Shown here: positions 18,707 through 28,800 of the stretch, piece by piece | Layout of the letters: the number at the start of each line of letters is the position of its first letter | Numbering within the stretch: the first letter of the stretch is position 1 | From: Hyphomicrobiales bacterium | GTDB lineage: Bacteria; Pseudomonadota; Alphaproteobacteria; Rhizobiales; Rhizobiaceae | Direction of reading: 5' to 3' | DNA length: 64,000 bases | Assembly (NCBI GenBank): GCA_900465685.1 | Contig: UEGR01000005.1 | Span: 1-64,000 of the forward strand | Translations under genes and position numbers: made by a program | The notes under the pieces: model-generated | Databases searched by the model: none | What the model was told of the DNA's origin: nothing | Seen by the model: the letters and a program-made list of their open reading frames with translations, nothing else

Positions 18707-20383
18707 ATGGCCCGATCCAATACTCCGGAACTCGTCTTCCTGCCGCTCGGCGGTGTGGGCGAAATCGGCATGAATCTCGCTATGTACGGCTTTGGACCTG
18801 CGGATAATCGCGAATGGCTGGTCGTCGACATGGGCGTGAGCTTCGCCGGCCCGGAACAGCCGGGCGCCGACCTCATTCTGCCGGATATCCGTTATCTTGA
18901 GGCGGAAAAGAACAATGTGCGCGGTATCATCATTACCCACGCGCATGAAGACCATTTCGGTGCGCTGCTCGATCTGTGGCCGCGCCTGAAAGTTCCTGTC
19001 TATGCGACGCCGTTCACCGCCGGTCTGCTCGAAGCCAAGCGTCAGGCGGAGTTTAGCGCCCCGGAAATTCCGATCACCATCTACAAGGCTGGTGAAAAGT
19101 TCGAGGTCGGTCCGTTCAAGGTTGAAGCGGTTGCCGTCACGCACTCCATCCCGGAACCTGTATCGCTCGCGATTACAACACCGCTCGGTACGGTTGTGCA
19201 TACCGGCGACTGGAAGATGGATCCGGAGCCGTCGCTCGGTCCGGTCATCGATGAAGCGCGTTTCCGCGCCATTGGTGACGCCGGCGTTCTGGCGCTGATC
19301 TGCGATTCCACCAATGCCATGCGCGAGGGTGAATCCCCGTCGGAACGTCAGGTGGGCGAAAGCCTGCGCGAGCTGATCGAAAATGCGCGTGGCCGTGTCG
19401 CGATTACCACCTTCTCTTCCAATGTGGGCCGTATTCGCTCGATTACGGAAGCGGCGCGCGATGCGGGCCGTCAGGTGCTGGTCGTCGGGCGCTCGATGAA
19501 GCGCGCGATCTCGGTCGCAACCGAGCTTGGCTATATGGAAGGCCTGCCGGAATATCTGAGCGAAGAGGATTACGGATATATTCCGCGTGAAAACGTGGTG
19601 ATGATCCTGACCGGTAGCCAGGGCGAGCCCCGTGCAGCGCTTGCCAAACTGGCCCGCGATGAAATGCGCAGTCTGGCGCTGTCGCCCGGCGATACGGTCA
19701 TTTACTCGTCGCGCGCCATTCCGGGCAATGAAAAGGCCATTCTCGATATCAAGAACCGCTTGATCGACCGCGGCGTCAAGATCATTGGCGACGATGATGC
19801 ACTGGTGCATGTCTCTGGCCATCCGCGTCGCAGCGAATTGAAGCGCATGTATTCCTGGGTTCGCCCGCAGATACTCGTTCCGGTGCATGGCGAAGCTGCG
19901 CATCTTGTGGCGCAAGGTTCGCTTGGCGCGATGGAAGGGATCGGTCAGGTTGCTCAGATCCGCAATGGCGATGTGCTGCGTCTGGCTCCCGGCAAGGCCG
20001 AAATCGTCGATGAAGCGCCGATTGGTCGTATCTACAAGGACGGCAAGCTGATCGGTGACGAAGAAGAGATCGGCATGGTCGAGCGCCGCAAGCTCGCTTA
20101 TGTCGGCCACGTCGCTGTCTCGATCCTGCTGGACCGCGAGCACAAGCTTCTCGATGAGCCTGATCTGGTAACGTTTGGCCTGCCGGAAGAAGACGGTCAG
20201 GGCGAATTGATGGAAGATATCCTCCTCGACGCAGTAGTCGAGGCTGTCGAGAGCATTCCACGTGTCCGCCGCAAGGACGTCGAGCTGGTGCGTGAATCCG
20301 CGCGTCGCGCTGTGCGTGCTGCGGCAAATCAGACGTGGGGCAAAAAGCCGGTGGTGACCGTATTCGTGAATAGGATACGCTGA
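18707..20383 (+). CDS. rnj: Ribonuclease J
   Basis: 558 residues. Metallo-beta-lactamase core with THAHEDHFG (residues 77-84, zinc ligands), a beta-CASP domain (about 200-360) and the C-terminal domain. It is a 5'-3' exonuclease and endonuclease that trims mRNA and rRNA; alphaproteobacteria carry it alongside RNase E. The ribosome site AAAGGAA precedes the ATG. The upstream 19-bp hairpin may lie in its leader, which invites autoregulation, though that is inference. Confidence 0.95.
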   Translation: MARSNTPELVFLPLGGVGEIGMNLAMYGFGPADNREWLVVDMGVSFAGPEQPGADLILPDIRYLEAEKNNVRGIIITHAHEDHFGALLDLWPRLKVPVYATPFTAGLLEAKRQAEFSAPEIPITIYKAGEKFEVGPFKVEAVAVTHSIPEPVSLAITTPLGTVVHTGDWKMDPEPSLGPVIDEARFRAIGDAGVLALICDSTNAMREGESPSERQVGESLRELIENARGRVAITTFSSNVGRIRSITEAARDAGRQVLVVGRSMKRAISVATELGYMEGLPEYLSEEDYGYIPRENVVMILTGSQGEPRAALAKLARDEMRSLALSPGDTVIYSSRAIPGNEKAILDIKNRLIDRGVKIIGDDDALVHVSGHPRRSELKRMYSWVRPQILVPVHGEAAHLVAQGSLGAMEGIGQVAQIRNGDVLRLAPGKAEIVDEAPIGRIYKDGKLIGDEEEIGMVERRKLAYVGHVAVSILLDREHKLLDEPDLVTFGLPEEDGQGELMEDILLDAVVEAVESIPRVRRKDVELVRESARRAVRAAANQTWGKKPVVTVFVNRIR

Positions 20384-20419
20384 CATCACTCGACAGGAAT
20401 AGCAGCAAGGGAGGTGCTG

Positions 20420-20824
20420 ATGCTCGAACGTTTGAACCATGTCGCGATTGCCGTTCCGGATATCGAGGCTGCGTCCGCGCTTTATCGTGGCAAACTGGCT
20501 GCAAATGTCGGTGCGCCGCAGGCCTTGCCGGAACACGGCGTGACCGTGGTTTTCATCGACGTCGGCAATACGAAGATCGAGCTGCTGCAGCCGCTGGGCG
20601 AGGGATCGCCCATCGCGGCCTTCCTTGAAAAGAACCCTTCGGGCGGCGTGCACCATCTCTGCTATGAGGTGGAAGATATCATCGCTGCGCGGGATAAGCT
20701 CAAGGCTGAAGGCGCGCGTATTCTTGGTGATGGAGAGCCGAAGACCGGTGCGCATGGCAAGCCCGTCCTTTTTCTGCACCCAAAGGACTTTAACGGTACG
20801 CTTATCGAGCTGGAGGAAGTGTAA
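20420..20824 (+). CDS. mce: Methylmalonyl-CoA epimerase
   Basis: 134 residues of the vicinal-oxygen-chelate fold. LNHVAIAVPDIEAASALYR and GGVHHLCYEVEDI carry the metal-binding histidines, and the C-terminal FNGTLIELEEV carries the last Glu ligand. It interconverts (R)- and (S)-methylmalonyl-CoA in propionyl-CoA use. The ATG at 20420 has GGGAGG five bases upstream; a GTG two codons earlier overlaps that site. The next gene follows after two bases. Confidence 0.93.
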   Translation: MLERLNHVAIAVPDIEAASALYRGKLAANVGAPQALPEHGVTVVFIDVGNTKIELLQPLGEGSPIAAFLEKNPSGGVHHLCYEVEDIIAARDKLKAEGARILGDGEPKTGAHGKPVLFLHPKDFNGTLIELEEV

Positions 20825-20826
20825 TC

Positions 20827-21096
20827 ATGTCCATCATGTCCGGCATAGCGATCTATTTCATTATCTGGTGGACGGCGCTTTTCGCGCTGTTGCCGGTCGG
20901 TCTGCGAACGCAGGCTGAGGAAAACAATGTCACGCTAGGCACCGTGGCCAGCGCTCCGGCAACGCCGCGCATTTGTCGCGCATTTCTGCGCACCACCGTC
21001 GTCGCCACACTCATCTTCGCCGTCTATTATTATGTGACGCAGGTCAGCGGTTTCGGTCTCGATGACATTCCGCATTTCTTCCCCGATCTGACATAA
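20827..21096 (+). CDS. DUF1467 family membrane protein
   Basis: 89 residues with two membrane helices, about 7-28 (IAIYFIIWWTALFALLPVGL) and 58-74 (VVATLIFAVYYYVTQ). The pattern matches DUF1467, a small alphaproteobacterial inner-membrane family with no assigned function. It is probably co-transcribed with mce, from which it is separated by two bases, and is followed by a strong terminator. Confidence 0.85.
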   Translation: MSIMSGIAIYFIIWWTALFALLPVGLRTQAEENNVTLGTVASAPATPRICRAFLRTTVVATLIFAVYYYVTQVSGFGLDDIPHFFPDLT

Positions 21097-21125
21097 TCGC
21101 ATTCGCGAAATCGGATGAGAATTTC

Positions 21126-21159
21126 AAGGCTGCCTATAAATTAGGCAGCCTTTCTTTTA
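21126..21159 (+). terminator. Rho-independent terminator after rnj-mce-DUF1467
   Basis: Perfect 11-bp stem AAGGCTGCCTA / TAGGCAGCCTT with a five-base loop, followed by TTCTTTTAT. Confidence 0.85.
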
Positions 21160-21433
21160 TGCAGGATGAGACCGGCGTGCAGGCTTGGCTTGAATCAAAA
21201 ACTTATGATCTTAGCGTAACTTACTGAATTATATGGTGCTAAAGGAGTTTCACGCCTTGCACGGCGTTCCGTTTGGGATTGGCGGATACGCCAAGAATAA
21301 AACTACTTTTACTTTGGCAATAGATTGCAAATAGTCGCTCGTAAAAGCAGTTCGATAAATCCCACAAATTCAATGGGTTATTGCGCGGCTTTTTTTGAAA
21401 GTGGCGGTGAGGGGCTGAGGTCCATGCAAATGC

Positions 21434-21465
21434 AAAAAAAAAGCAAGGCTTTCGCCTTGCTAATA
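21434..21465 (-). terminator. Intrinsic terminator of the candidate small RNA
   Basis: Arms AGCAAGGC (21443-21450) and GCCTTGCT (21455-21462) with a four-base loop; read on the minus strand it is followed by ten T (21443-21434). Confidence 0.85.
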
Positions 21466-21585
21466 AAATACGCGTTCGATCCGTTTCCATGTTACTGGCG
21501 GCTGCGTAGCTCGCGCCTGGATCCATCCTCCCAAGACTTTGACCGCGTGAAAACAACGGTTTTATTCCGTTGTTGCTCTTATGAT
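21434..21585 (-). ncRNA. Candidate small RNA of about 150 nt, family unknown
   Basis: On the minus strand a promoter-like pair (21618-21591) is followed by a 5' hairpin with arms AACAACGG and CCGTTGTT (21574-21552). About 90 bases later comes a textbook intrinsic terminator with a ten-base T-tract. No gene lies on this strand nearby, and the longest frame across it runs through the terminator. The middle contains GGGAGGATGG, a purine-rich single-stranded candidate for pairing or ribosome mimicry. The whole sits in an 800-base gap between DUF1467 and proS. Structure supports an independent sRNA; I could not assign a known family. Confidence 0.55.
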
Positions 21586-21590
21586 GAAAA

Positions 21591-21618
21591 AAATAGCGAA
21601 CTGCACAGCTTTTGTCAC
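21591..21618 (-). promoter_or_regulatory. Putative promoter of the candidate small RNA
   Basis: On the minus strand GTGACA (21618-21613), a 16-base spacer and CTATTT (21596-21591), close to the alphaproteobacterial CTTGAC/CTATAT pattern. It predicts a start near 21584, just before the 5' hairpin. Confidence 0.4.
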
Positions 21619-21899
21619 CAAAAATCTTCTTCAACGTCATAATTCTTTCGTGAAATTTTCCAAAAGCTGATGATATATCTGTAATATATTGAAATTGAAT
21701 GTGAATTCGGAGGCGGTCTTTTGCGCCCTTGGGCCATTTACCTGCCTCTCATGCCTGTGGATGGTGAAAACCGCTCCGCGCAAAGCTTTTTCAAGCGGGT
21801 TTTCAACACAAGCATAACCCGATAAGAAACCTGCAAATATGCTTAATTTTTGCCTGATTCTTAAAGCAAGCAGGCATTCTCTCTGGATCGGTGGTTACG
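21619..21899. other. AT-rich non-coding region upstream of proS
   Basis: No gene seen. The stretch 21640-21710 is notably AT-rich for this genome. The proS promoter should lie in 21720-21880, but I could not fix a clear -35/-10 pair. Confidence 0.4.
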
Positions 21900-23228
21900 A
21901 TGCGTTTGTCGCGGTATTTTTTGCCCATTCTGAAGGAAAATCCTAAAGAGGCGGAAATCGTCTCTCATAGGCTTATGCTGCGTTCGGGCATGATCCGCCA
22001 GCAGTCTGCCGGCATCTATTCCTGGCTCCCGATTGGCCTGAAGGTGCTCAACAAGGTCTGCGACATCATCCGTGAAGAGCAGAACCGCGCTGGCGCCAAC
22101 GAAATCCTGATGCCGACGATCCAGTCCGCCGATCTTTGGCGCGAAAGCGGGCGTTACGATGCCTATGGCAAGGAAATGCTGCGCATTCAGGACCGTCAGG
22201 AGCGTGAAATGCTCTTCGGCCCGACCAATGAAGAAATGGTCACGGATATTTTCCGTTCCTATGTGCGCTCCTACAAGGATCTGCCGCTCAATCTCTACCA
22301 CATCCAGTGGAAGTTCCGCGACGAAGTCCGCCCGCGTTTCGGCGTGATGCGTTCGCGCGAGTTTCTGATGAAGGACGCCTATTCGTTCGACCTCGATTAT
22401 GAGGGCGCGAAGATGGCCTATTACCGCATGTTTGTCTCTTACCTGCGCACGTTTGCTCGCGTCGGTCTGCAAGCTATCCCGATGCGTGCCGATACCGGCC
22501 CGATCGGCGGTGATCTGTCCCACGAGTTCATCATTCTGGCCGAAACCGGCGAAAGCCAGGTCTATTGCGACAAGGCCTATCTCGATCTGGCCGTGCCGGG
22601 CGCGGATACGGATTTCCGCAACGATGCGCAGCTCACCGATATCGTCAATCGCTGGACGACGCCTTATGCGGCAACCGACGAAATGCATGACGAGGCTGAC
22701 TGGGCCAAGGTCAAGGCTGACGATCAGGTTTCAGCGCGCGGCATCGAAGTTGGTCACATCTTCCATTTTGGCACGAAATATTCCGAGCCGATGGGCGCCA
22801 AAGTGCAGGGCCCGGATGGCAAGGAACATCTGGTGTCGATGGGTTCCTACGGCATCGGCCCGTCGCGCCTCGTGGCTGCCGCTATCGAAGCATTCCACGA
22901 CGATGCGGGCATCATCTGGCCGAAGGCCATTGCACCGTTTGGCGCAGGTATCGTGAACATGAAGCCGGGCGATGAAGGTTGCGACGCTGTGAGTGAAAAG
23001 CTCTACGAAGCGCTGACCAATGCCGGTGTCGATCCGCTTCTGGACGATACGGATGACCGCCCGGGCGCCAAGTTCGCCACCATGGACCTGATTGGCCTGC
23101 CGACGCAGGTGATCGTCGGTCCACGCGGCGTTGCTGCTGGCGAGGTTGAAGTCAAGGATCGCAAGACCGGCGAACGCCAGAACCTGACGGTGGAAGCCGC
23201 CATCAACATGCTGACGGCTGAAGCATGA
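21900..23228 (+). CDS. proS: Prolyl-tRNA synthetase, short form without editing insertion
   Basis: 442 residues of a class II synthetase. Motif 2 ([21 protein letters not shown]), the [13 protein letters not shown] segment and motif 3 ([13 protein letters not shown]) are present. The bacterial INS editing domain of about 180 residues between motifs 2 and 3 is absent, as is usual in alphaproteobacteria, which often rely on a free-standing ProXp-type deacylase to clear Ala-tRNA-Pro. The ATG at 21900 gives the family length. Its stop overlaps the next gene by four bases. Confidence 0.96.
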   Translation: MRLSRYFLPILKENPKEAEIVSHRLMLRSGMIRQQSAGIYSWLPIGLKVLNKVCDIIREEQNRAGANEILMPTIQSADLWRESGRYDAYGKEMLRIQDRQEREMLFGPTNEEMVTDIFRSYVRSYKDLPLNLYHIQWKFRDEVRPRFGVMRSREFLMKDAYSFDLDYEGAKMAYYRMFVSYLRTFARVGLQAIPMRADTGPIGGDLSHEFIILAETGESQVYCDKAYLDLAVPGADTDFRNDAQLTDIVNRWTTPYAATDEMHDEADWAKVKADDQVSARGIEVGHIFHFGTKYSEPMGAKVQGPDGKEHLVSMGSYGIGPSRLVAAAIEAFHDDAGIIWPKAIAPFGAGIVNMKPGDEGCDAVSEKLYEALTNAGVDPLLDDTDDRPGAKFATMDLIGLPTQVIVGPRGVAAGEVEVKDRKTGERQNLTVEAAINMLTAEA

Positions 23229-24541
23229 GCGGCGCGGCGGCAGCAAAGTCCGAAGGGCAGGCCAAGGCAGCGGTAAAGCCGCCGAAGTCTGGCCCATTCT
23301 CGGCCTTCGAACGGATGATCGCGTGGCGATATCTGCGTGCGCGCCGCCGTGAGACATTCATTTCGGTTATTGCCGGGTTTTCTTTCACCGGCATCATGCT
23401 TGGCGTGGCGACGCTCATTATCGTTATGGCGGTGATGAACGGTTTCCGTGCCGAGCTTCTGTCGCGTATTCTTGGCATTAATGGCCATCTGATCATGCAG
23501 CCGATTGATCGTCCGCTGGATGATTATGCTGATCTGATCAAGCGTATCGACGGCATTTCCGGCATCAAATTCGCCATTCCCGTTGTGGAAGGGCAGGCTC
23601 TGGTGCAGGGCACTATCGGCGCGGGCAATGGCGCATTGGTTCGTGGCCTTCGTGAAGAAGACCTTGAAAAGCTGAAGCTCGTGTCTGGGAATATTCGTCA
23701 GGGTACGCTGCAGGGCTTCGACCAAAGCGGTGGTGTGGCCATTGGCACGCGCATGGCCGAAAATCTTGGTCTTTCGGTCGGGGACACGCTGCGGGTGATT
23801 TCTCCTGATGGCGACGTAACGCCGTTTGGCGTCAATCCGCGTGTGAAAGCCTATCCGATTGTCGCGATCTTCGAGATCGGCATGTCGGAATACGATAATT
23901 CCATCGTGATGATGCCGCTTTCCGAGGCACAGCTTTTCTTCAATCAGGAAGGCAAGGTGCAGTCTCTGGAAATCTTTGTCGATAATCCCGACAAGGTGGA
24001 TGCGATGCGCGCGCCGGTAGAAGAGGCGGCAGGTCGTCAGTTGACACTTGTTGACTGGCGTCAGCGCAATCAGACCTTCTTCTCGGCGCTGGAAGTTGAG
24101 CGCAATGTCATGTTCATGATCCTGACGCTGATCGTGCTTGTCGCTGCGCTTAATATCATTTCCGGTCTCATCATGCTGGTGAAGGACAAGGGGCATGATA
24201 TCGCCATTCTGCGTACCATGGGCGCGACGCGCGGCGCGGTGATGCGCATATTCCTGATGACGGGTGCCGCCATTGGCGTGACCGGCACGGTCGCCGGTGT
24301 GGTGCTCGGCGTGGTCGTATGCCTGAATGTCGAGCGGCTGCGTGAGTTCTTCTCGTGGCTTTCGGGCACGACGCTGTTCAATCCGGAACTCTATTTCCTG
24401 AGCCAGTTGCCAGCCAAGATGGACCCGGGCGAGACGATTTCCGTCATCGTCATGGCACTGGTTCTTTCCTTTATCGCCACCATTTTCCCTGCCTGGCGCG
24501 CTGCCAAGCTCGATCCGGTCGAAGCATTGAGGTACGAATAA
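23225..24541 (+). CDS. lolC: Lipoprotein-releasing ABC transporter, permease (LolC/E type)
   Basis: 438 residues. An N-terminal Ala/Lys-rich cytoplasmic stretch is followed by a first helix (about 47-72), a large periplasmic domain (about 75-300) and three C-terminal helices, the MacB/FtsX topology. [30 protein letters not shown] is typical. With LolD it extracts outer-membrane lipoproteins from the inner membrane. Only one permease gene is present, as is common in alphaproteobacteria, where it may act as a homodimer. It overlaps proS (ATGA) and lolD (TAATG). Confidence 0.93.
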   Translation: MSGAAAAKSEGQAKAAVKPPKSGPFSAFERMIAWRYLRARRRETFISVIAGFSFTGIMLGVATLIIVMAVMNGFRAELLSRILGINGHLIMQPIDRPLDDYADLIKRIDGISGIKFAIPVVEGQALVQGTIGAGNGALVRGLREEDLEKLKLVSGNIRQGTLQGFDQSGGVAIGTRMAENLGLSVGDTLRVISPDGDVTPFGVNPRVKAYPIVAIFEIGMSEYDNSIVMMPLSEAQLFFNQEGKVQSLEIFVDNPDKVDAMRAPVEEAAGRQLTLVDWRQRNQTFFSALEVERNVMFMILTLIVLVAALNIISGLIMLVKDKGHDIAILRTMGATRGAVMRIFLMTGAAIGVTGTVAGVVLGVVVCLNVERLREFFSWLSGTTLFNPELYFLSQLPAKMDPGETISVIVMALVLSFIATIFPAWRAAKLDPVEALRYE

Positions 24542-25224
24542 TGGCGGCTGAAATTATTCTGCGGCTGGAGAAGGTCAGTCGCGCCTATAAGGAAGTCGAC
24601 CGCGAGCTGGTCATTCTGAAGGACGCCGATTTCACGCTGCGTCGCGGCGAGATGGTGGCGCTTGTTGCACCATCAGGTGCAGGCAAGTCCACGCTGTTGC
24701 ATACAGCGGGCCTTCTGGAGCGTCCTGACCATGGCGATGTCTTTCTAGACGGACGTTCTTGCAGCGCTCTCTCGGACGACGACCGCACGGCGGTACGCCG
24801 CAACGATATCGGCTTCGTCTATCAGTTCCACCATCTGTTGCCAGAGTTTTCCGCGCTGGAAAATGTGATGATGCCGCAGATGATCCGTGGCCTGACCAAG
24901 AAGTCCTCGGCGGAACGTGCGCAGCAATTGCTCGAATATATGAAGATCGGCAAGCGTGCGTCGCACCGTCCTGCCGAGCTCTCTGGTGGTGAACAGCAGC
25001 GTGTCGCCATTGCGCGCGCCGTTGCCAATGCGCCGCTTGTTCTGCTGGCCGACGAGCCGACGGGCAATCTCGACCCGACGACCTCGTCCTATGTGTTTGG
25101 GGCGCTGGAAGCTCTTGTGCGCCAATCAGGTCTGGCGGCGCTGATCGCTACGCATAATCACGAGCTGGCCCGCCGCATGGACCGCCGTGTGACTTTGCAA
25201 GACGGCAAGGTCGTCGATCTGTAA
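24541..25224 (+). CDS. lolD: Lipoprotein-releasing ABC transporter, ATPase
   Basis: 227 residues. Walker [10 protein letters not shown] (the usual first Gly is Ala), Q-loop [16 protein letters not shown], signature [14 protein letters not shown] and Walker [13 protein letters not shown]. It powers lipoprotein release by the permease encoded just upstream. The ATG at 24541 shares a base with the permease stop codon. Confidence 0.95.
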   Translation: MAAEIILRLEKVSRAYKEVDRELVILKDADFTLRRGEMVALVAPSGAGKSTLLHTAGLLERPDHGDVFLDGRSCSALSDDDRTAVRRNDIGFVYQFHHLLPEFSALENVMMPQMIRGLTKKSSAERAQQLLEYMKIGKRASHRPAELSGGEQQRVAIARAVANAPLVLLADEPTGNLDPTTSSYVFGALEALVRQSGLAALIATHNHELARRMDRRVTLQDGKVVDL

Positions 25225-25415
25225 AAGGCGCCGACCAAAGCGCCAATATCTTCTCCATTGCTAAGCCATTGAAACCGCAGGCGCGTGATACCGCCTGCGG
25301 TTGCGCGTTTATTATTCGTAAACCCTAAAGTAACTGGCGACTCGAACAGGGTGTTGACTTTGGAACAAAAATAGAACAAAAAATAAACATACGTGAACAC
25401 AGAGGAGTTTTCCAC

Positions 25416-25502
25416 ATGACCGATCTCGTCCACGACGTTTTGTCATTCGTCTCCGTCAGCCTGTTTATTGCAACCTTCGCCATCTGGGTCAGCGCGATCT
25501 GA
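25416..25502 (+). CDS. 28-residue membrane peptide, unknown function
   Basis: ATG at 25416 with GAGGAG about nine bases upstream. The product is MTDLVHDVLSFVSVSLFIAT followed by FAIWVSAI, a single hydrophobic helix after a short acidic N-terminus. It lies alone between lolD and dnaE, immediately before a palindromic repeat. No family is recognised. Translation is supported only by the ribosome site and the membrane-helix composition. Confidence 0.5.
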   Translation: MTDLVHDVLSFVSVSLFIATFAIWVSAI

Positions 25503-25512
25503 AGTGACTGAA

Positions 25513-25556
25513 GCATATCTCCGAAAGCCGGGATCCGGTTATGGGCACAGATATGC
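25513..25556. repeat. Intergenic palindromic repeat
   Basis: Ends GCATATCT (25513-25520) and AGATATGC (25549-25556) are perfect inverted arms around a CCGAAAG...GGATCCGG core. It belongs to the same general class as 18510-18589. Confidence 0.6.
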
Positions 25557-25751
25557 GCAACAAAGCTTAGCGCGCGCTCGCTGAATTTCGCCGTAGAAAC
25601 GGGTCGAATGGAATGCGCTTTTGAGGGTTCTCTTGTGTACCCTTTCGATACCGGCGGCTGTCTCTCTGGACATCGCCGGGACATTCCCTGAAACTGAAAG
25701 CTCAAGGCGACAGAGTCGCTGGCGACCAGTCGCATTTCAGTAGGCGGTCCC

Positions 25752-25790
25752 ATGAAACGGGTGTATGTCCACCCGCACGGTTCGGTTTGA
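25752..25790 (+). promoter_or_regulatory. dnaE leader: 12-codon open frame overlapping a hairpin
   Basis: ATG at 25752 opens a frame MKRVYVHPHGSV ending in TGA 14 bases before the dnaE ATG. AGGCGG lies five to eight bases before it. Inside it, CGGGTG (25758-25763) and CACCCG (25770-25775) form a perfect six-base stem. It could be a translated leader, or chance. The rest of 25503-25804 shows nothing else. Confidence 0.3.
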
Positions 25791-25804
25791 TCGGGGTAAA
25801 TAGA

Positions 25805-28800
25805 ATGAGTGATGCAGCAGCAGACAATGCAGCCGGTGGAAGCGTTTCCACGCCGCGTTTTGTGCATCTGCGCGTTCACTCGGCCTATTCCTTGCTTGAG
25901 GGCGCATTGCCACTTGGCAAGGTTATCAAACAGGCGATTGCCGACCAGGCGCCGGCCATCGCGGTAACTGACACCAACAATCTGTTTGGTGCACTGGAAT
26001 TTGCGCAGAAGGCATCGAAAGATGGTGTGCAGCCGATTATTGGCTGTCAGGTCGATGTTGCCTTCGGCGACCACAATGACAACGGGCGCAGCGTCAATCG
26101 CAGGCTCGCGCTTGATCTGGCTCCTCTCGTCCTGCTCGCCTCGACGGAAGAGGGCTACGCAAATATCGTGCGGCTGGTCAGCCGCTCGTTTCTGGACACG
26201 CCTGCGGGCGATCCGGTCCACATAGATGCGAGCTGGCTGCCAGCCCTTGCCAAGGACGTCATTGTTCTGTCGGGTGGGCCGCTTGGGCCGATCGGTCGCT
26301 CCTTTGCGGCAGACCGGCCAGACAGAGCGCAATCGCGTCTCGCGTTCCTGCATGAAACATTTGGCAATCGGCTTTACGTCGAATTGCAGCGTTATGCGGG
26401 CTATGACCGCGCTCTGGAAGCAAAGACTGTTGCGCTTGCCTATGAGATGGAATTGCCTCTGGTTGCCACCAATGAGGCATTTTTCCTCAAGGCGGAGGAT
26501 TATGAAGCCCACGATGCGCTTCTGGCCATTGCGGAAGGACAGATCCTCTCCAATGATGATCGCCGCCGCCTGACGCCGGATCATTATCTGAAAAGCCGTG
26601 CCGAGATGGCGGCGCTGTTTGCCGATTTGCCCGAGGCGTTGGACAATACGGTCGAGATTGCCGAGCGTTGCAGCTGGTACACGCAAACCCGCGCTCCGAT
26701 CCTGCCGCGCTTTACCGGAGAATCCGACGATCCGGAAGCCGCTGTGGCCGAGGAAGCGGGAGAACTGGCGCGACAGGCCCGCGAGGGCTTGCAGATGCGG
26801 ATTGAAAGCGTAGGGCTCGCAGAAGGCTATACGGCGGAACAGTATGCCGAACGACTCGAATATGAGATCGGCATCATCACCCGTATGAAGTTCCCCGGCT
26901 ACTTCCTGATCGTTGCCGACTTCATCAAATGGGCCAAGGCCCATGGCATTCCGGTCGGGCCGGGCCGTGGTTCGGGTGCGGGCTCGCTCGTCGCTTATGC
27001 GCTGACGATTACGGACGTCGATCCGTTGCGTTTCTCGCTGCTGTTCGAGCGCTTCCTCAATCCAGACCGCGTTTCGATGCCCGACTTCGATATCGACTTC
27101 TGTCAGGATCGCCGTGAAGAGGTGATCCGCTATGTGCAGGAGAAATACGGGCGCGATCAGGTAGCCCAGATCATCACCTTCGGTACGCTTCAGGCGCGCG
27201 CCGTGCTGCGTGACGTCGGCCGCGTTCTCGAAATGCCCTATGGCCAAGTGGACCGGCTCTGCAAGCTCGTGCCACAGAACCCGGCCAATCCGGTGTCGCT
27301 GGCGCAGGCCATAGAAACCGAACCGAAGATCACCGAAGAGCGTGAGAAGGAGCCGGTCGTCGGGCGGCTTCTCGATATGGCGCTCAAGCTTGAAGGTCTC
27401 TACCGCCACGCTTCGACCCACGCCGCCGGTATCGTGATCGGCGACCGTCCGCTGTCGGAATTGGTGCCGATGTATCGCGATCCACGTTCCGACATGCCAG
27501 TCACCCAGTTCAACATGAAATGGGTGGAGCAGGCAGGGCTGGTCAAGTTCGACTTTCTTGGCTTGAAAACGCTGACGGTTCTCGAAACGGCGGTCAAACT
27601 CGTCGCGCGCAAAGGGATCGAGATCGATCTGACCCGGTTGCCGTTTGACGATGCGCTGACCTATGAGATGCTGTCGCGCGGTGAAACCGTCGGCGTGTTC
27701 CAGGTTGAAAGTGCGGGCATGCGTAAGGCGCTGCTCGGCATGCGCCCGGACCGGATCGAGGACATTATCGCGCTCGTCGCGCTCTATCGTCCGGGTCCGA
27801 TGGAGAACATTCCGACCTATAATGCGCGCAAGAACGGCGAAGAGGAAATCGCTTCCATTCACCCGAAGATCGATCACCTGATCAAGGAAACGCAAGGCGT
27901 TATCGTTTATCAGGAACAGGTGATGCAGATCGCGCAGGTGCTGTCGGGCTATTCGCTCGGTGAAGCTGACCTTCTGCGCCGCGCCATGGGTAAGAAGATT
28001 CGCGAGGAAATGGACAAGCAGCGCGTCCGTTTCGTCACCGGCGCTATCGATGGCGGTGTCGACAAGGCGCAGGCGAATATGATCTTCGATCTGCTCGCCA
28101 AGTTTGCCGATTACGGCTTCAACAAGTCGCACGCGGCGGCTTACGCCATCGTCTCCTACCAGACCGCCTATATGAAGGCGCATTACCCGGTCGAGTTTCT
28201 CGCCGCGTCTATGACCTACGATATGTCGAACACCGACAAGCTCAACGATTTCCGTCGTGAAGCGAATCGTCTGGGCATTGAGGTTGTACCGCCCTCGGTC
28301 ATGACATCGTTCCGTCCGTTTGAAGTCGGCGAGAAGCAGATTTTCTATTCGCTGGCTGCCATCAAGGGCGTCGGTGAGGCTGCCGTCGATCATATTGTGG
28401 ATGTGCGTGCTCAGAAGCCGTTTGAAAGCCTTGAGGATTTCTGTGAGCGGATCGATCCGAGGATCGTCAATCGCCGCGTGCTGGAAAGCCTGATCAATGC
28501 GGGCGCGATGGATTGCTTCAAGCGTGAGCGCCCGGCAATGAGCGCGGGTATGGACCGCATCATGGGCTTTGCCCAGCGCACGCAGGAAAATGCGGCCAGC
28601 GGCCAGTCCGATATTTTCGGATTGTCCGGCGCACCGAAAGAGCAACTCATCCTGCCGCAGGCAGCGCCGTGGCTGCCGTCGGAAATGCTGCACCGCGAAT
28701 TTCAGGCGGTCGGTTTCTATCTGTCGGCGCATCCGCTGGATGAATATCGCACCGTTCTTGATCGCATGCGTGTGCAAAGCTGGGCCGATTTCTCGGCTGC

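Noticed and set aside
21239-21640. 133-codon minus-strand frame upstream of proS
   Set aside because: It runs straight through a strong intrinsic terminator and has no protein-like features; an sRNA fits better.
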